Assembly: GCF_000403435.2 (NCBI RefSeq)
Contig: NZ_KE159713.1
Coordinates: forward strand, 12,470-48,436
Length of the DNA: 35,967 nt
Direction of reading: 5' to 3'
Origin: Oscillibacter sp. 1-3
GTDB lineage: Bacteria > Bacillota > Clostridia > Oscillospirales > Oscillospiraceae
The notes under the pieces were generated by a model, which saw only the letters and a list, made by a program, of their open reading frames with translations, was not told where the DNA came from and ran no database searches. The position numbers and the translations under genes were made by a program. Positions 1 through 8,349 of this stretch are shown here, piece by piece. Every line of letters starts with the position of its first letter. Within the stretch, counting starts at the first letter, position 1.

Positions 1-503
1 CGCTGCAAAGCAAATACCATATCCGGGGAGCGTTCAAAAAAGCCCTCTCCCTTTTTCCAGCTCATGCCGCACCTGCAATGCTGCAAGCCGATAAACTGCT
101 GCTTCATTTTCCTGCCGCAGTTCGGACAAATCTTGTTGCTGCGGCCCTTCTTCCGGGGCGTGGCCGGAGTTTTCTTTTTGGGCGGCGGGTCCTCTGGAAT
201 CCCATGCTCCTGGATGCGGGTTTCATATCGGGGCAGTTTGGAGAGGAACTCCCGGTGTACCTCGTCATAGGGAACCCATATCGCAAGAGATTTTATCTTA
301 TCGTAGATTCTGGCGGTGATCTTTTCAGCAGCTTCATCCCCAGGCATTTCCCCGTGTTCCTGGTAATGCTCACAGACGGCCCGGAACATCCATTCTGAAA
401 TTTTCGCCTTTTGCTTCTGCCGCAAATCCTTATAGGTTTTGTTTGGCTTGGCCTGCATTTTGTAAGCAAGCGAATGGTGGTTTACCTTCATAAAATGTTT
501 CAT
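1..503 (-). CDS. Zinc-ribbon accessory protein, C-terminus cut by window edge
   Basis: The frame is open from an ATG at 503 down to base 1 (167 codons) and continues outside the window. The first about 100 residues are basic and helical (start MKHFMKVNHHSLAYKMQAKP), followed by a Pro/Lys-rich linker. After the linker comes a zinc-ribbon-like part with CPNCGRKM, then HCRCGMSW about 15 residues later, giving four cysteines and a histidine. I know similar proteins only as uncharacterised cargo of clostridial conjugative elements, so that context is recall rather than proof. It lies on the same strand as the XRE gene upstream, 67 bp away. Its function is unknown; metal and nucleic-acid binding is plausible from the Cys pairs. 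Confidence 0.7.
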   Translation of the reverse strand, partial: MKHFMKVNHHSLAYKMQAKPNKTYKDLRQKQKAKISEWMFRAVCEHYQEHGEMPGDEAAEKITARIYDKIKSLAIWVPYDEVHREFLSKLPRYETRIQEHGIPEDPPPKKKTPATPRKKGRSNKICPNCGRKMKQQFIGLQHCRCGMSWKKGEGFFERSPDMVFALQ

Positions 504-570
504 CCCTGCTGGTCAATATGCTGAGATTATATGCCGATAGCGGGGACCTGTCAATCGTCTGCTCATAAAA

Positions 571-876
571 TCAGAGCGGGTTAAGAAATTCTTTCTTCAA
601 ACGGTCAACCACGTCCAAAATGGTCTTTTGTTGGCTTTCGCTCAAATCGTCCAGATAAAGATAAGAGCGATTTTCCATCCCCAGCATATAGTCCAAGGAC
701 GTATTGTAAAGCACCGCCAGTTTGACAAGCTGCTCCACGCTGGGAGTGATGGTATTGCACTCATAGCCGCTGATTGTAGCCCGTGTCACTTCCAGCCGGT
801 CCGCAACATCTGACTGTGAAAGCCTTTTGCCCTCTCGCAGTTCTTTCAGTCGTATTCCAAAATCATAAATAGCCAT
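571..876 (-). CDS. Small XRE-family HTH transcriptional regulator
   Basis: This 101-residue protein has a Cro/CI-type helix-turn-helix over about residues 6-62. The recognition helix area reads VADRLEVTRATISGYE and is followed by the usual PSVEQLVKLAVLYNTSLDY segment. The C-terminal 35 residues are acidic/helical and may dimerise. It is divergent from the SLOG/lipoprotein pair with 148 bp between them, a classic arrangement for a repressor acting on the shared intergenic DNA. The target is inferred, not shown. Full length for a minimal XRE regulator. Confidence 0.85.
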   Translation of the reverse strand: MAIYDFGIRLKELREGKRLSQSDVADRLEVTRATISGYECNTITPSVEQLVKLAVLYNTSLDYMLGMENRSYLYLDDLSESQQKTILDVVDRLKKEFLNPL

Positions 877-962
877 ACCGTCACCCCCTGACTGTGCCTT
901 TATTCTACAAGACGGATAGCAATTTTAACTTATCATTTTTATCTTAATTACGACATTTATAA

Positions 963-1018
963 TTGACAGTCTGCCACAGGCAATATAGAATATTCGAGAA
1001 ACCATCAAAGGGGGAGGT
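963..1018 (+). promoter_or_regulatory. Sigma-70-type promoter and RBS for the SLOG/lipoprotein operon
   Basis: TTGACA at 963-968 and TAGAAT at 986-991 are separated by exactly 17 bp. A strong purine-rich Shine-Dalgarno site (GGGGGAGGT, about 1010-1018) precedes the ATG at 1025. The divergent XRE gene makes this a likely operator region. Confidence 0.65.
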
Positions 1019-1024
1019 TTTTAG

Positions 1025-1558
1025 ATGGTAGGTACAACCTGCGCCTTCACCGGCCACCGTCCGCATAAATTTCCCTGGAAGGACAATGAGGCGGACCCAC
1101 GGTGCATAGCGTTGAAAGAAACCCTGGCGAGGCAGATCGCAACGCTGGCCGGGGCCGGGGTGACAGAGTATTTTACCGGAGGCGCGGACGGAACCGACTG
1201 CTGGGCGGCGGAGATCGTGCTTGACCTCCGTGAGAAAAATCCCGCGCTGAAACTCCGCTGTGTCCTGCCCTATGGAGGGCAGGCGGACAGGTGGAGTGAT
1301 TCAGCGCGGGAGCGGTATCATTCTATTCTGAAACAGGCCGATTCGGTTGACTATGTGAGCCGCCAATATTATGACGGCTGTATGATCGACCGGAACCATC
1401 GGCTGGTGGAATCAGCTGGCTTGCTGCTGGCGGTTTTCAGTGGAGTGCGGCGCAGCGGCACCGGCGCAACGGTCAACTATGCCCGGAAGTTGGGGCGGGA
1501 GATTATCTTGATTGACCCGCTTACCCGGTCTGTGACCCATGAGGGGGGCGGAGCATGA
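1025..1558 (+). CDS. SLOG-superfamily protein (DUF1273/YpsA-like)
   Basis: The protein has 177 residues. An N-terminal TCAFTGHRPHKFPW motif and an internal TGGADGTDCWAAE motif match the Rossmann-like SLOG/DUF1273 family, whose members are predicted to bind nucleotide-derived ligands. The later RNHRLVESAG and SGTGATVNYARK segments also fit the fold. The family is common on clostridial mobile elements and no enzyme activity is assured. The start is set by the strong RBS at about 1010-1018. The stop overlaps the next ATG by 4 bp (ATGA), so the two genes are translationally coupled. Confidence 0.85.
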   Translation: MVGTTCAFTGHRPHKFPWKDNEADPRCIALKETLARQIATLAGAGVTEYFTGGADGTDCWAAEIVLDLREKNPALKLRCVLPYGGQADRWSDSARERYHSILKQADSVDYVSRQYYDGCMIDRNHRLVESAGLLLAVFSGVRRSGTGATVNYARKLGREIILIDPLTRSVTHEGGGA

Positions 1559-2208
1559 AACGGTTTCCTCTTTTGCTGCTGGTAATACTGCTGTTCATTC
1601 TGGCCGGGTGCGGAGCAGATCAACACACGGCCCCGGATAATGAAACCAGGTATTCCTCCAACACATCAGACGAGGACTGCTATCTGTGCGGGGGCGGCAT
1701 CGAAAGCCTGGTTCCGTCATATTGGGGGCAGGACAATATTGCGCTCATCAGCTTAAATACCTTTGAGATCAAGCCGCTTGAAATCAACCGCTATGACAGA
1801 CTGAACGGGCAGTTGATTGAAGAATATGCTGGCGTTGTGTCTTTCGGTGGCGGTGGCAGCACGGACGGCGGATTCTCTGCCAGTTTGATGTTAGATTATG
1901 ACCGGGGGTACGCCACTGGCTCTGTGGACTTTCTCGCCGACAAAACCCTGGACGTGGACAAGGCCGCTTCTTTCTTGTGTGCTGACTGCTTGAATGAGAT
2001 TTTGCCGCAGAAGGCCAGCCAGTGTTTTGGTGTTGGCGCTATCAACCTTGCTACAAAGGAAATCCAGTTGTTTGAAGAAAACCTTGCCGGGTTTGGCCTG
2101 GAAGATTTTTATATCGACTGCAATCTGGCAGAACGCAAGAACGGCGATTCTCGCCAGATGGATATTTTAATTTTTTACTGCCCAATACGGTATGAGGAAA
2201 CGCCCTGA
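1555..2208 (+). CDS. Predicted lipoprotein of unknown function
   Basis: The 217-residue product begins with a clear lipoprotein signal peptide: a Lys-Arg start, a leucine-rich core and the lipobox LAGC with the lipidated Cys at residue 19. Two CxxC-type pairs (CYLCGGG and CADCLNE) are visible, suggesting metal binding or redox-active thiols. The rest matches no family I recognise. It overlaps the SLOG gene by 4 bp and should be co-expressed. The stop codon lies inside the stem-loop of the following terminator. Confidence 0.7.
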   Translation: MKRFPLLLLVILLFILAGCGADQHTAPDNETRYSSNTSDEDCYLCGGGIESLVPSYWGQDNIALISLNTFEIKPLEINRYDRLNGQLIEEYAGVVSFGGGGSTDGGFSASLMLDYDRGYATGSVDFLADKTLDVDKAASFLCADCLNEILPQKASQCFGVGAINLATKEIQLFEENLAGFGLEDFYIDCNLAERKNGDSRQMDILIFYCPIRYEETP

Positions 2209-2219
2209 AAGGGCGTTTC
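2195..2219 (+). terminator. Stem-loop terminator overlapping the lipoprotein stop codon
   Basis: GGAAACGCCC and GGGCGTTTCC form a perfect 10-bp stem with a 5-nt loop TGAAA. The loop contains the TGA stop codon. The T-tract after it is weak (TTTCCCTTCC overlaps the stem), so termination efficiency is uncertain. Confidence 0.6.
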
Positions 2220-2268
2220 CCTTCCTGCGCGGATGTGCAGGAATGAGCGACCGAAGGGAGCGAAAAGC

Positions 2269-2369
2269 CACGCCGTCAGGCGTGTTCGACTGGACGCAGA
2301 GCGGCCAGTCCGGGGCTTGGGGGGACCCCAACGGGCGTATTGGAAAATCCGAAAAGGATATTCCAATAC
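2269..2369. other. Cluster of four stem-loops, possible oriT-like region
   Basis: Four inverted repeats follow each other in non-coding DNA: CACGCC/GGCGTG (2269-2284), GACTGG/CCAGTC (2288-2310), GGGG/CCCC (2312-2329) and GTATTGGA/TCCAATAC with inner ATCC/GGAT (2337-2369). The 2209-2401 interval has no gene. Dense stem-loops beside mobile-element cargo are typical of transfer origins, but no relaxase is in the window, so oriT is only one possibility. Confidence 0.35.
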
Positions 2370-2401
2370 ATTGCTCGCCTACGTTATAGGAACGTTATTA
2401 C

Positions 2402-3235
2402 TCAATGCCCCACAACGTATGAGTGTGCCGCAGCGACAATATCGCCAACGCCATTCAGCACAATGGACGGACGGTAGGCATACTCTTTCAAAGTTTCTGG
2501 TGTAGAAACGCCGGAAAGTACTAATACAGTGGACATACCGCTCTCCATACCAGAGATTACATCGGTATCCATCCGATCTCCTACCATGACAGCTTCACCG
2601 GAGTGGCAGCCCAGCAGCCGCAGGCCAGTCCGCATCATCAGCGGATTGGGTTTGCCGCAGAAATAGGCCCGTGTTCCGGTTGCCATTTCGATAGGAGCGG
2701 TCAAAGCGCGGCAGGCCGGTGCAATACCATTTTCAATCGGGCCGGATACATCAGAGTTTGCCCCAATGAGTTTTGCCCCACCCATGACCAAATTCGTTGC
2801 CTTTGTCAATGTTTCCATGGAGTAGGTGCGTCCTTCTCCAACCACCACATAGTCAGGGTTCACCTCATTCATGGTGATGTCTGCATCATAAAGTGCGTTG
2901 AGAAGTCCGGCTTCTCCGATTGCAAATACAGAGCAGCCGGGAGCCTGTTCCTTCAGAAATGCGGCAGTTGCCAGAGCGCTCGTATAAAAATGATCCTCAG
3001 ACACATCTAACCCCATACGAGCCAGCTTCTGGTGCAGTTCCTTTGGCGTGTATCCGCTATTATTGGTCAAAAACAAAAATCTCTTGTTTTCTGCCTGGAG
3101 CCACTGAATAAATTCCACAACACCCGGAAGGATTTTATTTCCGTGATAAATGACGCCATCCATATCACAGATAAAGCCCTTTTTCGCATTGAAATCAAGT
3201 AAACATTTTTCTTCCATATCATGACTGCCTTTCAT
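2402..3235 (-). CDS. HAD-IIA (NagD-like) phosphatase
   Basis: The protein has 277 residues and all the HAD motifs. Motif I is CDMDGVIYHGN (nucleophile Asp24, acid Asp26), motif II is FLTNNSG, the lysine motif is CGKPNP and motif IV is MVGDRMDTD. The C2-type cap between motifs II and III matches the NagD/p-nitrophenyl phosphatase group, cytosolic phosphatases for sugar or nucleoside monophosphates. The substrate cannot be read from sequence. ATG 3235 is used, but an in-frame ATG at 3217 is possible and neither has a strong RBS. The gene is divergent from phoA and has Pho-box-like repeats and a perfect TATAAT upstream, so it is probably a phosphate-starvation gene scavenging Pi. Confidence 0.88.
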   Translation of the reverse strand: MKGSHDMEEKCLLDFNAKKGFICDMDGVIYHGNKILPGVVEFIQWLQAENKRFLFLTNNSGYTPKELHQKLARMGLDVSEDHFYTSALATAAFLKEQAPGCSVFAIGEAGLLNALYDADITMNEVNPDYVVVGEGRTYSMETLTKATNLVMGGAKLIGANSDVSGPIENGIAPACRALTAPIEMATGTRAYFCGKPNPLMMRTGLRLLGCHSGEAVMVGDRMDTDVISGMESGMSTVLVLSGVSTPETLKEYAYRPSIVLNGVGDIVAAAHSYVVGH

Positions 3236-3264
3236 GTTTATTTTTGCCTGCTGGTCAAAATCTG

Positions 3265-3320
3265 ATTATAAGATGTGTTTGTAAAGTCTACAAGGCTTTT
3301 TTTGTGAAATCCATGTAAAG
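3265..3320 (-). promoter_or_regulatory. Pho-box-like repeats and -10 for the HAD gene
   Basis: On the minus strand CTTTACA (3320-3314), TTTCACA (3309-3303) and CTTTACA (3286-3280) lie at about 11-bp or multiple spacing. They are followed by TATAAT at 3270-3265. This matches the architecture of PhoP/PhoB-activated promoters in Gram-positives, where TTHACA repeats replace a -35 box. Confidence 0.55.
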
Positions 3321-3329
3321 GCTTCTTGC

Positions 3330-3358
3330 TTATATCAGAATTTTACAAGGATTTTTCA
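3330..3358 (+). promoter_or_regulatory. Pho-box-like repeats upstream of phoA
   Basis: TTATATC (3330), TTTTACA (3341) and TTTTTCA (3352) occur every 11 bp on the plus strand. The core promoter downstream is unclear. The shared 212-bp region with the HAD gene suggests coordinate, divergent control. Confidence 0.45.
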
Positions 3359-3447
3359 AAACCATGGTAGCAAATATTACATCCAGAGATTATTCTGGAT
3401 GTGTCCCAGGCGGACAAACACTACTCTTTAGGAGGAAACAGGTAAAT

Positions 3448-5019
3448 ATGAGAAAAATCTTTGCTATCGCATTGGCTTTGGCGCTGACAGCCACTTTGTT
3501 TGCTGGCTGTTCCGCTACCGCCAAAAACGGAAGCACTGGCCCTGTTCAGACAAACGCAGGCGCGATCAACACGCTGGCGAGCCAGACTGCCTCTGACCAG
3601 ACCATCAAGGCACCCAAGTATGTGTTCCTGTTCATCGGAGACGGCATGAGCTTTCCCCAGTTCCAGTCCGCGGCGGACTATCTCGGGGCCATGGCCGACA
3701 GCGACTATATGCAGGCAGTTCCCAGCCTGGACGACAACCAGGGTGCGGTGCTGGACGGCCCCAAGCCGCTGAATTTCATGGGCTTTGAAACGGTTGGTTC
3801 CGTTGTGACCTACGATTCCAACAGCTTCGCTCCCGACTCCGCTTCCACCGCCACCTCTATCGCCACTGGCTACAAGACCTACTCCGGCTCCATCAATGTG
3901 GACGAAACAGCCACCAAGGTTTATGAGACGATCACCGAGAAGGTTCACGAGCAGTTGGGGATGAAGGTGGGCATCATCTCCTCTGTCAACCTGAACCACG
4001 CCACTCCCGCAGCCTTCTACGCCCACCAAGCCAGCCGCAACAGCTACTACGAGATCGGCCTGGAACTAATCGACTCTGGCTTTGAGTATTTTGCTGGAGG
4101 CGGACTGAAAAAGCCCACCGGAGCGGACAAGGACAAGGAGGATCTGTATGCCTTGGCAAAGCAGGCGGGCTACAACGTGGTAAAGACCCAAGCTGAGGCC
4201 GATAAGATCACCTCCGGTCCTGTCATCATTATCGACGAGCATCTGGCCGACTCTGATGCCATGGCCTATGAGCTGGACCGGACAGACAAACTGTGGTCCC
4301 TGGCCGACTATGTGGAAAAGGGTATTGAGGTTCTGGACAACGACAAGGGCTTCTTCATGATGTGCGAGGGAGGTAAGATCGACTGGGCCTGCCACGCCAA
4401 TGATGCCGCCTCCACCATTCACGACACCTTGGCCCTAGCCGACGCGGTGCAGGTAGCCATCGACTTTGCCAAGGAACACCCCGATGAGACTCTGATCCTA
4501 GTTACCGGTGACCACGAAACCGGCGGTCTGACCATCGGCTTTGCCGGAACCGACTACGACACCTACCTCTCCCTGCTGGACAGCCAGAAAATTTCTTTTG
4601 CCAAGTTCGACAGCGATTATGTAGCCGCTTACAAGGAGAACAAGACTGATTTCAACACCGTCCTGGCCGACATAGAGAAGCTGTTCGGCCTGAAAGCAAA
4701 GGGTGACACCGGGGACAAGCTGGTACTCACCGAGTACGAGCTGGGCCTGCTGAAAACCGCCTACGAGAAAAGTGTGAACGAAAAGGATACCGGCATGGTC
4801 CAGCAGGCGGAGTATGTGGCCTACGGAACCTACGAGCCGTTAAGCGTGACGATTACCCACATTCTCAATAACAAATCCGGTGTATCCTTCACCTCTTATA
4901 GCCACACCGGACTGCCGGTCGCCATGTTCGCTGACGGCGTGAACGCCGATCAGTTTGATGGATACTATGACAACACGGAAATCTACGAGAAGCTGGCTAC
5001 GATGCTGGCGGTAAAATAA
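3448..5019 (+). CDS. phoA: Alkaline phosphatase, lipoprotein
   Basis: ATG 3448 is chosen over an upstream in-frame ATG at 3364 because GGAGG sits at 3431-3435 and the protein then begins with a signal peptide. The lipobox LFAGC puts the lipidated Cys at residue 21, so the 523-residue enzyme is anchored outside the membrane. Metal-site and catalytic motifs are visible: IGDGMSFPQ (Asp65), APDSASTATS with probable nucleophile Ser131, NHATPAAFYAH, EGGKIDWACHAND and TGDHETGG. It hydrolyses phosphomonoesters to release Pi, which feeds the Pst and Na/Pi transporters encoded downstream. Pho-box-like repeats lie upstream. Confidence 0.93.
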   Translation: MRKIFAIALALALTATLFAGCSATAKNGSTGPVQTNAGAINTLASQTASDQTIKAPKYVFLFIGDGMSFPQFQSAADYLGAMADSDYMQAVPSLDDNQGAVLDGPKPLNFMGFETVGSVVTYDSNSFAPDSASTATSIATGYKTYSGSINVDETATKVYETITEKVHEQLGMKVGIISSVNLNHATPAAFYAHQASRNSYYEIGLELIDSGFEYFAGGGLKKPTGADKDKEDLYALAKQAGYNVVKTQAEADKITSGPVIIIDEHLADSDAMAYELDRTDKLWSLADYVEKGIEVLDNDKGFFMMCEGGKIDWACHANDAASTIHDTLALADAVQVAIDFAKEHPDETLILVTGDHETGGLTIGFAGTDYDTYLSLLDSQKISFAKFDSDYVAAYKENKTDFNTVLADIEKLFGLKAKGDTGDKLVLTEYELGLLKTAYEKSVNEKDTGMVQQAEYVAYGTYEPLSVTITHILNNKSGVSFTSYSHTGLPVAMFADGVNADQFDGYYDNTEIYEKLATMLAVK

Positions 5020-5045
5020 CCGCTTACCCTCTGCTTTCTCATAGA

Positions 5046-5079
5046 GAGGCCGCTTCTGCCTGCCGGTAGGAGCGGCCTC
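5046..5079 (+). terminator. Hairpin between phoA and the yibE/F gene
   Basis: GAGGCCGCT and AGCGGCCTC form a 9-bp GC-rich stem around a 16-nt loop that can pair further (CC/GG). No T-tract follows, so it may limit read-through or protect the phoA 3' end rather than act as a strong terminator. Confidence 0.5.
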
Positions 5080-5106
5080 GACCCTATCAGAAAGGGACAA
5101 TCAATT

Positions 5107-6255
5107 ATGAAGCTATTCCCAAGCGCATCCATCCATTATCAGGCCCCGATATGGGCCTGCCTTACCCTGATCGTTGTACTGCTGGTTCTTCCAACGGGCT
5201 TTGAGGGAAATCTGGTTTTTCAGGAATCGGACATACGGCCTGCGCTGGTATTGTCTACGGATGAATCCTCCATTGTTGACACCGGGCTTGTGCGTTCCGG
5301 GGAACAGCGGTGTCAAGTGAAAATTTTAGGCGGCTCTTTTCAGGGGCAGGTTGCCGAGGGAAGGAATATGCTGAACGGCTCTCTGGAACAGGACAAGCTG
5401 TTTTCCACAGGTGACAAAGCCCTGGTGCGCATCAACTTCCTGGATGGGCAAATCCTGAATGTTTCCATGATCGACCACTATCGCACCCCGTGGGAACTTT
5501 TGCTCGCGGCACTGTTTATCCTTCTGCTGGTTGTTTTCGCGGGCTGGACCGGTCTGCGGGCGGTACTTTCCTTCATTTTGTCCGTGCTGATGATCTGGAA
5601 GGTGTTGGTTCCGCTCTATTTGAAAGGCTGGAATCCCATTTGGGTAGGGCTGGGGATCACTCTGGTGCTAACGGTCTTGATCGTCAGCCTGGTATATGGT
5701 TTCGACCGCCGCTGTGCCGCCGCTGTCTCCGGTTCCTTCTTAGGCATTCTGGTCACCTGTGTCATGGGCGTGGTTTTTACGAACCTTTTCCAAATCCACG
5801 GAGCGGTTATGTCTTACTCGGAGAGCCTGCTGTATGCCGGATACCAGCATCTGAACCTGACACAAATTTTTATGGCCTCTATTTTTATCGGCGCGTCAGG
5901 GGCTGTTATGGACTTGTCCGTGGATATTACCTCCGCTGTCTATGAGGTCGTTCAGAAACAGCCAGCACTCAGCCGCAAAGAGGCAATTCGATCCGGTCTG
6001 AATGTGGGCCGGGCCGCTATGGGAACGATGACAACCACATTGCTGCTGGCATACTCCGGCGGGTATGTAGCTTTGCTGATGGTGTTCATGGCCCAGGGAA
6101 CGCCGCTGACCAATGTCCTCAATTACAAATATGTCGCGGCGGAACTGCTGCATACGGTGATTGGTTCTTTTGGACTGGTGACAGTGGCCCCATTTACGGC
6201 TCTGTGCGCCGGAATATTTCTGACCAGTTATGACAGCTTCTCTTTGAAGCAATAG
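5107..6255 (+). CDS. YibE/F family multipass membrane protein
   Basis: The 382-residue protein has an N-terminal membrane anchor (about residues 14-32), an extracytoplasmic domain of about 90 residues, then roughly seven hydrophobic segments from about residue 128. Conserved-looking polar stretches SIFIGASGAVMDLSVDI and GRAAMGTMTTTLLLAYSGG match the YibE/F family. The family's biochemical role is not established; a transporter or permease function is often assumed. It lies 87 bp after phoA and ahead of the Na/Pi cotransporter, which hints at a role in phosphate physiology. RBS AAAGGGA lies before ATG 5107. Confidence 0.85.
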   Translation: MKLFPSASIHYQAPIWACLTLIVVLLVLPTGFEGNLVFQESDIRPALVLSTDESSIVDTGLVRSGEQRCQVKILGGSFQGQVAEGRNMLNGSLEQDKLFSTGDKALVRINFLDGQILNVSMIDHYRTPWELLLAALFILLLVVFAGWTGLRAVLSFILSVLMIWKVLVPLYLKGWNPIWVGLGITLVLTVLIVSLVYGFDRRCAAAVSGSFLGILVTCVMGVVFTNLFQIHGAVMSYSESLLYAGYQHLNLTQIFMASIFIGASGAVMDLSVDITSAVYEVVQKQPALSRKEAIRSGLNVGRAAMGTMTTTLLLAYSGGYVALLMVFMAQGTPLTNVLNYKYVAAELLHTVIGSFGLVTVAPFTALCAGIFLTSYDSFSLKQ

Positions 6256-6317
6256 CTGAAGCTGTTCACAGGGCAATATCCAACCGCACAGGCTGGCCGG
6301 TGTCGGCTGGCCTTTCA

Positions 6318-6373
6318 TTTTACATAGATTTTACATGACCTTGCTAACAGATTTTACACGCACTTGTTAGAAT
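6318..6373 (+). promoter_or_regulatory. Pho box and -10 upstream of the Na/Pi cotransporter
   Basis: TTTTACA occurs at 6318, 6329 and 6352, with a degenerate unit (GCTAACA, 6343) between and TTGTTAG at 6364, giving about 11-bp periodicity on one helix face. TAGAAT (6368-6373) is a plausible -10. No -35 is visible, as expected for an activator-dependent promoter. Confidence 0.65.
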
Positions 6374-6410
6374 AAAAACGTGAAACTAAAAGAGAGAGGA
6401 AATCAGCTTT

Positions 6411-8186
6411 ATGGATATTTTCAATGTGTTGACTCTTATCGGCGGATTAAGCCTGTTCCTGTTCGGCATGAGCGTTATGGGACAGGCCCTGGAGCGCAGG
6501 GCCGGAGGCCAGCTCCGGACGCTTCTGGGGAAGCTGACTGACCGTAAGATCGCCGGACTTCTGACCGGCATGGGCGTTACTGCGGTCATTCAAAGCTCCT
6601 CGGCAACTACGGTCATGGTGGTTGGCTTTGTCAACTCCGGAATCATGACCTTGAAGCAGGCCATCAATGTCATTATGGGGGCCAATGTTGGGACCACAGT
6701 CACGGCATGGCTGTTGAGTCTGGCTGGGATCGACAGCGGGAACCTGTTTATTAAACTATTGAAACCGTCCTCCTTCACGCCGATTCTGGCGCTCATTGGC
6801 ATCATCTTTTATATGTTCTGCAAGAACGCGAAGAAAAAGGACACCGGCATGATCCTGCTCGGCTTTGCCACGCTGATGTTCGGCATGGAAACCATGTCCG
6901 GGGCCGTTTCCGGCCTGCGGGATGTCCCGGCGTTCCAGCAGATGTTCATCATGTTCAAAAATCCGCTGCTGGGCGTACTGGCGGGCACGATCCTCACGGC
7001 CATCATCCAATCCAGTTCTGCTTCCGTGGGCGTTTTGCAGGTATTAGCGGCAACTGGTCAGGTTTCCTACGGCGCTGCGATTCCCATTATCATGGGGCAG
7101 AATATCGGCACCTGCGTGACGGCTATGATCTCCTCCGTAGGTGCGAACAAGAACGCAAAGCGGGCCGCTCTTGTCCATCTTTCATTCAATATCATCGGAA
7201 CGGCGGTCTGGTTGGCGGTGTTCTGCGTTCTAAAGGCGCTGCTGCGGCCTGTCATTCTGGACGAGCCCGCCTCTCGCCTGGGCATCGCCGTGGCCCACTC
7301 GGTATTCAATGTCCTGTGTACGCTGCTGATGCTGCCCCTGTCCAGTTTTCTGGAGAAGCTGGTCACCATCCTCGTTCCCGATGATAAGCGGTCGGACGCG
7401 GTGGCGGAGCTGGACGAGCGCCTGTTTGCCACTCCGTCTATCGCCCTGGAGCGGTGTCATACGGTGGCGGCGGAGATGGCGGAAACCGCTGTTGCGGCCT
7501 TGAAAGACGCAATGGTCTCTCTGCGAAGCTATACCCCGGCGCTGGCCGCATCTATACGGGAAAAAGAGGATAAAACAGACCATTACGAAGATATTTTGGG
7601 AACCTATCTTGTGAATCTGAGTACCCGCCAAATCAGCGAAGCCGACAGCCGGGAGGCGGCGAAGCTGCTGAAAATGATTGGCGATTTTGAGCGGATCGCG
7701 GACCACGCCGTCAACATCCTGGAATCCGCTGAAGAACTGCGGGACAAGGAGCTCCGTTTTACGGAAGATGCTTCCTCTGATTTGACCGTGGTTTCCGCAG
7801 CGGTTCGGGATATTCTGGACTTGTCCCTTAATGCGTTCCTTCACGATGATCTGAACGCTGCCTCTATGGTGGAACCGCTGGAGCAGGTGATCGACCAGTT
7901 GAAGGAACAGCTACGGACACGCCATATCCTTCGTATGCAGAAGGGCGACTGCTCTATTGACGCAGGTTTCGCATGGTCTGATCTGTTGACTAGCCTGGAG
8001 CGCACGGCGGATCACTGCTCCAACATCGCTGGGTGCGTGATTGATATTGCCCATGGCAATATGGACATCCATCAGTCCCTGCGCGCATTCCGCACTGGCA
8101 GCGAGGATTTCCGTCAGCGATTCCAGGAGTATCAGCGCAAGTATGTCCTGAATGGATATTTCGTACAGAAAAGGCAGGAAAAATAA
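6411..8186 (+). CDS. Na+/Pi cotransporter with C-terminal PhoU domain (NptA type)
   Basis: The 591-residue protein has the duplicated PF02690 membrane domain, each half marked by a QSSSA signature (Gln61-Ser-Ser-Ser and Gln200-Ser-Ser-Ser). Conserved MGANVGTTVTAW and MGQNIGTCVTAM follow each half. About residues 345-575 are helical and PhoU-like (GDFERIADHAVNI, LERTADHCSNIAG). It imports phosphate with sodium across the inner membrane, and the PhoU tail likely tunes activity. RBS AGAGAGGAAA precedes ATG 6411. It has its own Pho-box promoter and gives a low-affinity route beside the Pst ABC system. Confidence 0.92.
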   Translation: MDIFNVLTLIGGLSLFLFGMSVMGQALERRAGGQLRTLLGKLTDRKIAGLLTGMGVTAVIQSSSATTVMVVGFVNSGIMTLKQAINVIMGANVGTTVTAWLLSLAGIDSGNLFIKLLKPSSFTPILALIGIIFYMFCKNAKKKDTGMILLGFATLMFGMETMSGAVSGLRDVPAFQQMFIMFKNPLLGVLAGTILTAIIQSSSASVGVLQVLAATGQVSYGAAIPIIMGQNIGTCVTAMISSVGANKNAKRAALVHLSFNIIGTAVWLAVFCVLKALLRPVILDEPASRLGIAVAHSVFNVLCTLLMLPLSSFLEKLVTILVPDDKRSDAVAELDERLFATPSIALERCHTVAAEMAETAVAALKDAMVSLRSYTPALAASIREKEDKTDHYEDILGTYLVNLSTRQISEADSREAAKLLKMIGDFERIADHAVNILESAEELRDKELRFTEDASSDLTVVSAAVRDILDLSLNAFLHDDLNAASMVEPLEQVIDQLKEQLRTRHILRMQKGDCSIDAGFAWSDLLTSLERTADHCSNIAGCVIDIAHGNMDIHQSLRAFRTGSEDFRQRFQEYQRKYVLNGYFVQKRQEK

Positions 8187-8187
8187 A

Positions 8188-8264
8188 CTTTACAATCACA
8201 CATAAAACTTTACACAGGTTTTACCAAAGCTGACTTTCGCATTTTACATTCAGGCGGTATTCTT
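8188..8264 (+). promoter_or_regulatory. Pho box and -10 upstream of the pst operon
   Basis: CTTTACA (8188), CTTTACA (8208), TTTTACC (8219), CTTTCGC (8234) and TTTTACA (8242) repeat in phase with about one helical turn. TATTCT (8259-8264) can serve as -10. These are the same TTTTACA units seen before the cotransporter and phoA. Confidence 0.65.
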
Positions 8265-8349
8265 ATTCTTGTGGACGGGAGGATAGGCAGGTGGATCGCT
8301 GATCCCCCAGGATACACTACAAATCAAACGGGAATAGGAGTTATTTGTC

